Positions 57,129 through 64,000 of a stretch of 64,000 nt of DNA are shown here, in pieces; position 1 is the stretch's first letter; each line of letters begins with the position of its first letter. The notes under the pieces were generated by a model, which was not told the DNA's origin, did not search any database, and was given only the letters and a program-made list of their open reading frames with translations. Both the position numbers and the translations under genes were made by a program. Origin of the DNA: Streptomyces sp. Y2F8-2 (lineage in GTDB: Bacteria; Actinomycetota; Actinomycetes; Streptomycetales; Streptomycetaceae). The stretch spans positions 372,001 through 436,000 of the forward strand of contig NZ_BNGS01000005.1 in assembly GCF_014905555.1 (NCBI RefSeq). The letters run 5' to 3'.

Positions 57129-59480
57129 ATGACCCATGTCCCGCACCTCTCCCGCCGAGGACTGCTGGCCGCCGGTGCGGCCGCGGCCGCACTCCCCCTG
57201 CTCGCGCCCTCCGCTGCCTCCGCCGCGTCCGCCCGTGCGGCCGGGACCGTCCGACGCACGCCCTACACCTTCCGCAACGCGCAGATAGTCGGCGGCGGTT
57301 TCGTCACCGGCATCATCTTCAACCAGAGCGAGCCCGGGCTGGTGTACGCCCGGACCGACATCGGCGGCGCCTACCGCCTCGACACGGCGTCCCGGCGGTG
57401 GCTCCCCCTCACCGACTGGATCGGCTGGGACGAGTACGGACACACCGGCATCATCAGCATCGCCACCGACGAGGTCGACCCCGACCGCGTCTACCTGGCG
57501 GCGGGCACCTACCCCATGCCCGACTGGGACCCGAGCATGGCGGCCATCCTGCGGTCGACCGACCGCGGCCGCACCTGGAAAACCACTCCCCTGCCGTTCC
57601 GGCTGGGCGGCAACATGCCCGGCCGGGGCATCGGCGAGCGGCTGGTGATCGACCCCAACCGCAACAGGATCCTCTACCTGGGAGTGCGCGGCGGCAACGG
57701 GCTGTGGCGCAGCACCGACTTCGGCAAGACCTTCGCGAAGGTGACCAGCTTCCCCAACGCGGGCAACTTCGTCCCCGACCCCAACGACACCAACGGCCCC
57801 AACGGCGACAACCTGGGGGTGCTGCAAGTCGTCTTCGACAAGCGCACCGGCAGAGCGGGCAGGGCCACCCGGACCCTCTACGTCACCGTCGCCGACAAGG
57901 ACAACATCCTGTACCGGTCCACCGACGCGGGAGCCACCTGGGAACGCGTCCCCGGGCAGCCCACCGGCTTCATCCCGCACCACGCGGTCTTCGACCACGT
58001 CGGCGGCTACCTGTACCTGGCGACCAGCGACACCGCCGGCCCCTACGACGGCTCCAAGGGCGACGTGTGGAAGCTGGACACCGCCACCGACACCTGGACC
58101 CGCATCAGCCCGGTCCCCTCCACCAGCGACGAAAACCAGTGGGGTTACAGCGGCCTGACCATCGACCGGCAGAACCCGGACACCCTGATGGTGTCCACCC
58201 AGGTCAAGTGGTGGCCCGACTGCCTCCTCTTCCGCTCCACCGACGGCGGCGCGAGCTGGACCCGCGCGTGGGACCTGGGCACGAATTCCGAGCGCACCCT
58301 GCGCTACGACATCGACATCTCCGCCGCCCCCTGGCTGACCTGGAACGCCTCGCCGTCGCTTCCCGAGATGGCCCCCAAGCTGGGCTGGATGATGGAGTCC
58401 GTCCAGATCGACCCCTTCGACTCCGACCGCTTCATGTACGGAACCGGCGCGACGATCTACGGCGCCGACAACCTGACCGACTGGGACCGCGGCGGCACCG
58501 TACACCTGTCCGTGCGGGCCCAGGGCCTGGAGGAGTGCTCGATCGCCTGCGTGATCAGCCCGCCCGTCGGCCCCGCGCACGTCTTCTCCGGCGTCGGCGA
58601 CGTCGGCGGCTTCCGCCACACGGATCTGAACAAGGCGACGAAGATGTACGACAGCCCGACCTTCGGCGTCACCACTGCCTTGGACTACGCGGAGCTGGCG
58701 CCCCACACCGTCGTGCGAGTCGGCAGCCCCACCAGCGGCTGGACCCAGCACTTCGCCATCTCCACCGACAGCGGCGACACCTGGACACCGTCGGGCAGTG
58801 AGCCGTCCGGCGTCACCGGGCCCGGAGGCCACGACCAGGCTGTCGCCATCGGTGCCGACGGCAAGCGGATCGTCTGGTCACCGGACGGAGCGCCGGTCAG
58901 TTGGTCCGACGACAACGGAGCGACCTGGACGGCTTCGAAGGGGCTGCCGGCCGGGGCTGCGGTGCGCTCGGACCGGGTGAACCCGGCGAAGTTCTACGCC
59001 TACGACTCCGGCGTCTTCTACCTCAGCACGGACGGCGGCGAGAGCTTCAGGGCCACGGCGGCGACCGGTCTGCCCACCGCGGGGAACGTCCGGTTCAAGG
59101 CGGTACCGGGCCACGAGGGCGACATCTGGCTGGCCGGCGGCACCAGCAAGCCCACCACCCCCACACCGTACGGGCTGTGGCGGTCGACCGACTCCGGAAC
59201 GTCCTTCACCAGGTTCGAGGCGGTGGACGAGGGCGACGTCGTCGGATTCGGCAAGGCCGCACCCGGCGCCACGTACCCCGCCGTCTACACCAGCTCCAAG
59301 ATCGAGGGCGTGCGCGGCATCTTCCGGTCCGACGACGCGGGCCGGACCTGGATCCGCATCAACGACGACCGCCACCAGTTCGCCTGGACCGGGAACTCCA
59401 TGACGGGAGATCCCCGGGTGTACGGCCGCGTCTACTTCGCGACCAACGGCCGCGGAGTCATCTACGGCGACCCGAAGTGA
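57129..59480 (+). CDS. Secreted GH74 xyloglucanase
   Basis: A 783-aa precursor with a Tat-like signal (SRRGLLAAGAAAAALPLLAP). Two seven-bladed beta-propellers are expected for family 74. Catalytic acids are Asp77 (YARTDIGGAYR) and Asp491 (GVGDVGGFRH). Bladed repeats such as RSTDRGRTW, RSTDAGATWER, RSTDGGASWTR and RSDDAGRTWIR recur through the chain. It should cut the xyloglucan backbone outside the cell. There is no carbohydrate-binding module. ATG at 57129. It is followed closely by the GH12 gene. Confidence 0.94.
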   Translation: MTHVPHLSRRGLLAAGAAAAALPLLAPSAASAASARAAGTVRRTPYTFRNAQIVGGGFVTGIIFNQSEPGLVYARTDIGGAYRLDTASRRWLPLTDWIGWDEYGHTGIISIATDEVDPDRVYLAAGTYPMPDWDPSMAAILRSTDRGRTWKTTPLPFRLGGNMPGRGIGERLVIDPNRNRILYLGVRGGNGLWRSTDFGKTFAKVTSFPNAGNFVPDPNDTNGPNGDNLGVLQVVFDKRTGRAGRATRTLYVTVADKDNILYRSTDAGATWERVPGQPTGFIPHHAVFDHVGGYLYLATSDTAGPYDGSKGDVWKLDTATDTWTRISPVPSTSDENQWGYSGLTIDRQNPDTLMVSTQVKWWPDCLLFRSTDGGASWTRAWDLGTNSERTLRYDIDISAAPWLTWNASPSLPEMAPKLGWMMESVQIDPFDSDRFMYGTGATIYGADNLTDWDRGGTVHLSVRAQGLEECSIACVISPPVGPAHVFSGVGDVGGFRHTDLNKATKMYDSPTFGVTTALDYAELAPHTVVRVGSPTSGWTQHFAISTDSGDTWTPSGSEPSGVTGPGGHDQAVAIGADGKRIVWSPDGAPVSWSDDNGATWTASKGLPAGAAVRSDRVNPAKFYAYDSGVFYLSTDGGESFRATAATGLPTAGNVRFKAVPGHEGDIWLAGGTSKPTTPTPYGLWRSTDSGTSFTRFEAVDEGDVVGFGKAAPGATYPAVYTSSKIEGVRGIFRSDDAGRTWIRINDDRHQFAWTGNSMTGDPRVYGRVYFATNGRGVIYGDPK

Positions 59481-59519
59481 GGTCAGGTGCTCAGAACCCG
59501 CATCGCTTCAGGAGGGCTG

Positions 59520-60239
59520 ATGAAATTCCGTCTCGGCTGGGCCGCGCTGCTCGCGGCTCTGGCTCTCGTCCTGACGTTGCCGAACTCGGCAGCGGCAGCC
59601 TCTTCGACGTACTACTTCAAGTACTACGCGACCGGCGGCAACGCTTCTACGTGGTACGCCAACGACAACTCCTGGGGTGTGAACTCCTCGACCGGCACCG
59701 GGTTCGTCGCCATGGTCGACGGCGAGGACTGGGGCACCACGTCCCCGGTGACCACGCTTCCCAAGAAGCTCAGCGCCATCAGCTCCAGCAACACGACGTG
59801 GTTCTCCCAGACCTCGTCCCCGGCGTCCGGCTCGTACTACGACGCCACGTACGACATCTTCATCGACCCGACCGCCGGGCCCACCAACCGCAACTCCCGC
59901 AACGAACTGATGATCTGGCTCAACTGGTCCAACACCAAGCCGCTGGCCAACGCCTATGACGCGAGCGGCAACGCGATCCCGACCGTGACCAACGTCAGCC
60001 TCGGCGGCCGCACCTGGAACATCTACGAGTACAACTGGCCGGACGGCGTCAGCCACACCATCAGCTTCCTGGACACGAGCAGGTCCGGCTGGTGGTCCGG
60101 CAGCCTCACCCCGTTCTTCAACTGGGGCATCAACAGGGGCTACTACACCAACGACCAGTACCTCAACAGCATCATGGCCGGCTGGGAGTTCGGGCCGGGC
60201 AGCTACACCGCCACCTCCTGGGGCGTCGCGGGCTTCTGA
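59520..60239 (+). CDS. Secreted GH12 endoglucanase/xyloglucanase
   Basis: A 239-aa precursor with a Sec signal (LLAALALVLTLPNSAAA). The GH12 jelly-roll has catalytic Glu129 (RNELMIWLNW) and Glu223 (MAGWEFGPG). ATG at 59520 has AGGAGGG 5 bases upstream, 39 bp after the GH74 stop, so both are probably cotranscribed. GH12 enzymes cut beta-1,4-glucan and often xyloglucan, which fits the GH74 partner. It ends before a very strong terminator. Confidence 0.9.
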   Translation: MKFRLGWAALLAALALVLTLPNSAAAASSTYYFKYYATGGNASTWYANDNSWGVNSSTGTGFVAMVDGEDWGTTSPVTTLPKKLSAISSSNTTWFSQTSSPASGSYYDATYDIFIDPTAGPTNRNSRNELMIWLNWSNTKPLANAYDASGNAIPTVTNVSLGGRTWNIYEYNWPDGVSHTISFLDTSRSGWWSGSLTPFFNWGINRGYYTNDQYLNSIMAGWEFGPGSYTATSWGVAGF

Positions 60240-60290
60240 CGCCGCGACAACCGAGAGGCGGACCGGTGACCGGCCGCTCTCTGCCCGGAA

Positions 60291-60328
60291 GGGCCGCCCG
60301 ACCCTCCGTACGGAGGGTCGGGCGGCCC
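60291..60328. terminator. Very strong bidirectional terminator
   Basis: A perfect 17-bp GC stem (60291-60307 with 60312-60328) over a self-complementary GTAC loop, between the convergent GH12 and GH43 genes. Confidence 0.85.
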
Positions 60329-60435
60329 GCTAGCAGGGCTGTGTCGAACGTCGTTCGGTGAGCTGGGCGAGGGTGTGGAGAAGGAAGAGGGAGGGGATGC
60401 CGGCGCCTCCCCGAGGTGCCGGCATCCCCGTCGGA

Positions 60436-61869
60436 TCAGTTCGTCACGCGGAAGGTGGCGTCGCTGCGTGCTGTGGTGGTGGTGATCGGGTCGAGCCGCA
60501 GTTCGTAGGCGTAGTGCCGGATGTACCGGTCCGGGTAGTTGTACGACTGGAAGGACGACCAGGTGGGGTCGGCGAGTCCGGCGACCTGGCGGAAAGTGGC
60601 GTCGGCGGCGAACTGGGCGGTGCCGTCGTTGTGGACCAGCTGGAAGTCGTAGTTGGAGTGCCGCAGGAAGTACCCGGGGTAGTTCACCGACTCGAAGGAG
60701 ACGGTGCCCGAGCCCGTCAGGCCGGTCCGCAGCCGGAACCGGGAGTCTTCGACGGGGCTGACGTTCGGGTCGATGCGCACGTCGAAGTCGGTGTGCCGCA
60801 CGTAGCGGTCCTGGAAGTTGTATGACTGGAGCCGGTTGACCGCGGTGTTGGGCCAGCGGGCGAGCACGCGGCTCTCCTCGGCGGCGGTCAGGTTCATGAT
60901 CCAGCCGTGGCGCTTCTTCGTGCCGCCCATGGTGTAGCTTCCCGAGGCCTGCCTCTGGTAGGCGGCGGGGTTGGACGGGTCGGTCGTCAGGACCGGCATG
61001 TAGCCGCCGTTGGTGGCGTACTGGTCGAGGTAGAGGGCCCACTTGTCGGTGCCGTTGAACTTCATCCACATCGGGCCCTCGACCTGGGAGCCGGTGAGGC
61101 CGATGCCGGAGAGGTTGCCCAGGTCGGTCCAGGTCCCCAGGACGGAGTTGCTGCCCTCGAGGGTGATCTGTCCGTCGCCGGAGGCCCGCACATAGCGGTA
61201 TTTGCCTACTCCGGAGGGCACCTCGACGATCTGCGTGTCGATGATTTCCTGGGTGCCGGGGCGGTCGATGTAGAGCTGCGGGCTGGTGATGGTGCGGAAG
61301 TCGCTGGTGCGGGCGTAGAAGATGCGGTGCTTCGTCTTGCCGTTGAGGGGCACGTTCGTCGCCCAGTACAGGACGTAGTCGTCGGTCTCGGGGTTCCAGA
61401 TCGCCTCGGGCGCCCAGGCGTTGCGTCCGTCGGGGATCGCGCCGGCGACGTTGAGCAGCCACGGCTGGGACCAGTTGACCAGGTCGGTGGACTCCCACAC
61501 CACCAGGTTGCGGCTGCCGTTGTTGATGGAGGAGTCCCAGGTCTGGCCGCAGCTGATGCACAGGTCGGTCGCGATGATCCAGTACTTGCTGCCGTCGGGG
61601 GATCTCACGAATGCGGGGTCGCGCACCCCCTTCGTGCCGACCGTGGAGCGCAGGACCATGCCGCCGCCGTTGAGGTCGTTCCAGTGCAGGCCGTCCGTGC
61701 TGTGCGAGAGGTACATCTGCTGGTTGGTCGCCCCCTCGCCGGTGAAGTGCACCATCAGGTAGCCGGGGTCGGCGGCGGCGGCCCGCTGAGGTGTGGTGAG
61801 GGATTGCGAGGTGAAGAAGAGGCCGACGGCGACCAATATCGCCGCGACCCGGGTGAGAACCCTTGACAT
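60436..61869 (-). CDS. Secreted GH43-type arabinan-active enzyme with C-terminal AbfB (CBM42) domain
   Basis: A 477-aa precursor. The Sec signal is LTRVAAILVAVGLFFTSQSL. The five-bladed propeller shows GH43-like acids in GVRDPAFVRSPDG (Asp84), AWAPEAIWNP and VEGPMWMKFNG (Glu264). Residues about 345-477 are an AbfB fold with three related SYNFQDRYVRHTDFDVRIDP-type repeats, the arabinofuranose-binding CBM42. It should bind and trim arabinose-substituted plant polymers. The divergent sigma factor at 62118 carries a similar AbfB domain. ATG at 61869. Confidence 0.9.
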   Translation of the reverse strand: MSRVLTRVAAILVAVGLFFTSQSLTTPQRAAAADPGYLMVHFTGEGATNQQMYLSHSTDGLHWNDLNGGGMVLRSTVGTKGVRDPAFVRSPDGSKYWIIATDLCISCGQTWDSSINNGSRNLVVWESTDLVNWSQPWLLNVAGAIPDGRNAWAPEAIWNPETDDYVLYWATNVPLNGKTKHRIFYARTSDFRTITSPQLYIDRPGTQEIIDTQIVEVPSGVGKYRYVRASGDGQITLEGSNSVLGTWTDLGNLSGIGLTGSQVEGPMWMKFNGTDKWALYLDQYATNGGYMPVLTTDPSNPAAYQRQASGSYTMGGTKKRHGWIMNLTAAEESRVLARWPNTAVNRLQSYNFQDRYVRHTDFDVRIDPNVSPVEDSRFRLRTGLTGSGTVSFESVNYPGYFLRHSNYDFQLVHNDGTAQFAADATFRQVAGLADPTWSSFQSYNYPDRYIRHYAYELRLDPITTTTARSDATFRVTN

Positions 61870-61964
61870 GTGCGTTTCCAGCCTTTCTGCGGGTGCCGGG
61901 ACGGGGTGAAAGCGGAAAAAGCGGAATGCAGATGGGACCGTCCGCAGGGGTCGTACGCACAGGA

Positions 61965-61980
61965 GACGCACCGGTGCGTC
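61965..61980. promoter_or_regulatory. Palindrome in the GH43 / ECF sigma divergent region
   Basis: GACGCACC-GGTGCGTC, a perfect 16-bp palindrome, 95 bp from the GH43 start and 137 bp from the sigma gene start. It is a candidate operator for a third regulator or a shared control site. Confidence 0.45.
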
Positions 61981-62117
61981 GCGCATAACGGAAAACACGG
62001 AACGGACGAAGGCGTGGGGCGGCACCTGAGAAGCGGCCCAAGCAGATCCTCGGGACTCGCTCCTGACACACTGTCGCCCTCGACACATCGGCAAGGCGAC
62101 GGGACAGGTGGGGTGGG

Positions 62118-63680
62118 GTGCGCTCGCAGGACACGCAAGAACGGCCGGACGTTGCCGTCGTCATGGCGGCGCGGGCGGGAGACCGGCAGGCCTCGGAACA
62201 ACTGATAAGGGACTGTCTGCCGTTGGTCTACAACATCGTCGGGCGGGCGCTGGACGGGCACAGCGACGTCGACGACGTGGTCCAGGAGACGATGGTGCGG
62301 GTCCTGGACGGGTTGCCCGGACTGGAGCAACCGGATCGGTTCCGGTCCTGGCTCGTCGCCATCACCGTGCGACAGATCCGTGACCGGTGGCGCAGAGGGC
62401 GCACCTGGCTCACTGCGGAGCCCCTGGAGGAGACCGCCCACGGAACAGAGCCGCAGGCCGACTTCTCCGACCTGGCGATTCTTCGGCTTGCGTTGTCGGG
62501 CCAGCGGCGTGAAGCGGTGGAGGCGACCCGCTGGCTGGAGGACGAGGAACGCGAGGTACTCGCGCTGTGGTGGATGGAGAGCGCCGGTGAACTGACCCGC
62601 GGTGAGCTCTCGGCGGCCTGCGGCCTCACACCGCAGCATGCCGCGGTCCGAATCCAGCGGGTCAAGGAGCGGCTGGAGACGGCGCGCACCGTCGTGCGAG
62701 CCGTGACGGCCTCGCCGCGCTGCCCGGACCTGGCCGCCGTGCTCGTCTCGTGGGACGGGCGGCCGTCCGGGCTGTGGCGCAAGCGGCTGGCACGCCATGT
62801 TCGCGACTGTCCGCAGTGCCTGTCGAGCTCCTCCGACCTGATACCGGCGGAGGGGCTGCTGGCCGGCCTCGCGCTGGTCCCGGTGCCGGTCGGCCTGGCC
62901 GGCCTGGTACTGGCCAGGGCGCTGGGGGCGGGCTCGGCCGGGGCGACCGTCGGCGCGGGCACGCGTACGGCGAGTGGTGCAAGCCGTACGGCGCGGACGA
63001 TCGGCAGGCTGGCCGCCAAGCCCGCGGCGACGGCAGCCGCAGGTGCCGTCACGCTCGCGGCTGCCGCAGCGGCCTGGTACACCGTCACGGGGTCGCACGA
63101 GCCGGCCCCGCGGCCCGCCGTCGCGCCCCCGCTGTCGCCCGCCGCCTCGTCCGTACCGCCGTCCCCGAGAACATCCGCCGCCTCACGGACACCGACACCG
63201 ACCTCGACGCCGACAGCAGCCCCGGCGACGACCGCTGAGGCGCGGGTTTCGGGACGGCATGCCCTACGGTCGGTCGACAACCCCGGCGACTACGTGAGCC
63301 AGTCCGGCCGACTCGGCATCCTGGGCCCGGTCGGCACCACCAGCTCCGCGGCCACCCGGCAGGCGGCCACGTTCACCTTCGTTCCCGGCCTGGCCGACCC
63401 CCGCTGCTACTCACTCAGGGACGCCACGGGCAGGTATCTGCGGCACTACGCCTTCCGCATCCGGCTGGACACCGACGACGGATCCGCCATCTTCCAGAAG
63501 GACGCCACCTTCTGCCCCCGTTCCGGTTCCACGGCCGGTTCGGTCTCCCTGGAGTCGTACAACTACCCCGGCCGCTACCTCCGCCATCGGGACAACCTCC
63601 AGCTGTGGCTCGACCCTTCCGAGAACACGGCCGCGTACCGGGCCAGCCGCTCCTTCGTCCTCGTAGCGCCCTGGACCTGA
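62118..63680 (+). CDS. Membrane-anchored ECF sigma factor fused to a zinc finger, TM segment(s) and an AbfB sensor domain
   Basis: A 520-aa protein. Residues about 24-93 are sigma region 2 (VQETMVRVLDGL, DRFRSWLVAITVRQIRDRWR) and about 130-190 sigma region 4. Residues 202-234 hold an anti-sigma-type zinc finger (C202, then HVRDCPQC with H227, C231, C234). Residues 243-270 are hydrophobic and 303-323 form a membrane helix (AATAAAGAVTLAAAAAAWYT). A Pro/Ser/Thr linker (about 330-375) leads to an AbfB domain (about 380-518: SLESYNYPGRYLRHRDNLQL). Sigma, anti-sigma-like and sensor parts lie on one chain. If the AbfB domain is outside, binding of arabinose-bearing polymer could release the sigma region, probably by proteolysis. 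GTG at 62118. Confidence 0.88.
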   Translation: MRSQDTQERPDVAVVMAARAGDRQASEQLIRDCLPLVYNIVGRALDGHSDVDDVVQETMVRVLDGLPGLEQPDRFRSWLVAITVRQIRDRWRRGRTWLTAEPLEETAHGTEPQADFSDLAILRLALSGQRREAVEATRWLEDEEREVLALWWMESAGELTRGELSAACGLTPQHAAVRIQRVKERLETARTVVRAVTASPRCPDLAAVLVSWDGRPSGLWRKRLARHVRDCPQCLSSSSDLIPAEGLLAGLALVPVPVGLAGLVLARALGAGSAGATVGAGTRTASGASRTARTIGRLAAKPAATAAAGAVTLAAAAAAWYTVTGSHEPAPRPAVAPPLSPAASSVPPSPRTSAASRTPTPTSTPTAAPATTAEARVSGRHALRSVDNPGDYVSQSGRLGILGPVGTTSSAATRQAATFTFVPGLADPRCYSLRDATGRYLRHYAFRIRLDTDDGSAIFQKDATFCPRSGSTAGSVSLESYNYPGRYLRHRDNLQLWLDPSENTAAYRASRSFVLVAPWT

Positions 63681-63966
63681 CAACTGAACGGCCTTGATCT
63701 GCAAGCAGCGTGACGTCGGGTCAGGCCGACGAGGATGCGGCGGGTGTCCTCTCGGCCATGCCGTAGCCCTGCTGCGGTGCGCGGCAATGGGGCCGAGCGG
63801 CCGAGCCGGAAGGAGATCACCGCGAGAGCGGCACCCCAGGCCGACGGCCGTCACCGCGGTCGTCACCAGTCCGGCGACGACCGTCGGCATCGTCGACACC
63901 ACTTCCCTGAGCCCCGCGCTGCCACGCGGATCATCAGACCCCGCACCGCCCCGTCCCGGAGAGAGC
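63681..63966. other. Intergenic stretch, possible frameshifted membrane-protein remnant
   Basis: No intact gene. On the minus strand one frame begins MPTVVAGLVTTAVTAVGLG (a helix-like start near 63890), and after a one-frame shift another continues AALAVISFRLGRSAPLPRTA toward 63720. Read together they resemble a small single-helix protein broken by a frameshift, but no family match is certain. Confidence 0.3.
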
Positions 63967-64000
63967 TCACCCCTTGATGGCTCCGGTGAGCATGCCCTTC
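63967..64000 (-). CDS. Carbohydrate ABC transporter permease, C-terminal end (cut by window edge)
   Basis: The minus strand reads KGMLTGAIKG then a stop, the C-terminus of an LplC/CUT1-type sugar permease. The last 30 bases resemble the end of the permease fragment at 56926-56956 almost exactly. Nothing more of the gene is visible. Confidence 0.6.
   Translation of the reverse strand, partial: KGMLTGAIKG

Noticed and set aside
63735..63977. 80-aa plus-strand frame before the window end
   Set aside because: Arg/His/Pro-rich and overlaps the 3' end of the edge permease on the other strand.

Overview
The window is high-GC (about 72%) actinobacterial DNA and almost certainly comes from a Streptomyces chromosome. 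Evidence: GTG and TTG starts, coding GC skewed to third positions, SsgA-like and WhiB-like developmental regulators, twin-arginine exported enzymes, F420-type LLM oxidoreductases, DUF2510 proteins and a two-domain small laccase. From memory, the order from the SCO6745-type protein through Tex, fadB/thiolase, ssgD, the laccase and pcaV-pcaIJFHGBL matches S. coelicolor genes running roughly SCO6745 down to SCO6697. I read it as conserved arm-proximal backbone as far as about 42 kb and more strain-variable DNA after that. I saw no rRNA, tRNA, CRISPR array, insertion sequence or phage genes.

0-13 kb: a partial GlxA-type regulator, an SCO6745-family protein, a 41-aa LPFR-motif protein, Tex, an LLM oxidoreductase, an ABC-F ATPase, a conserved 'oxidoreductase'-type protein, divergent secreted X-Pro dipeptidyl-peptidase and M1 metallopeptidase genes, and an amino-acid permease. 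13.4-18.3 kb: a three-gene beta-oxidation operon (CoA-transferase, thiolase, FadB) behind an operator-like palindrome. 18.3-27.8 kb: small proteins, endonuclease V, SsgD, a PEP-mutase-like protein, a second ABC-F gene with an elaborate attenuator-like leader, DDAH, an acyl-ACP desaturase behind three 15-bp operator iterons, a WhiB-like protein and a VOC protein.

27.8-34.3 kb: a GH64 glucanase and a LacI regulator that share a matching operator, a two-domain laccase, and a divergent pair for end joining (LigD polymerase domain and ATP-dependent ligase). 34.4-41.6 kb: the complete protocatechuate (beta-ketoadipate) operon pcaIJFHGBL with its MarR regulator PcaV and two operator-like sites. 41.6-53.9 kb: an SDR, an HTH-less LAL-type ATPase, DUF2510 proteins, a TetR/PAP2 divergon with four phased palindromes, an EamA transporter, a Tat phospholipase C and an NAD kinase.

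53.9-64 kb: an orphan condensation-domain protein, then a plant-cell-wall locus. It holds a deletion scar joining a sugar-binding lipoprotein N-terminus to a permease C-terminus, GH74 and GH12 xyloglucan-type enzymes, a secreted GH43 with an AbfB (CBM42) domain, and divergently an ECF sigma factor. That sigma factor carries a zinc finger, transmembrane segment(s), a Pro/Ser/Thr linker and its own AbfB domain. The natural reading is a membrane-anchored sigma factor that senses the same arabinose-decorated polymer its neighbour digests. This is the most striking system in the window. The window ends inside another sugar-permease gene.
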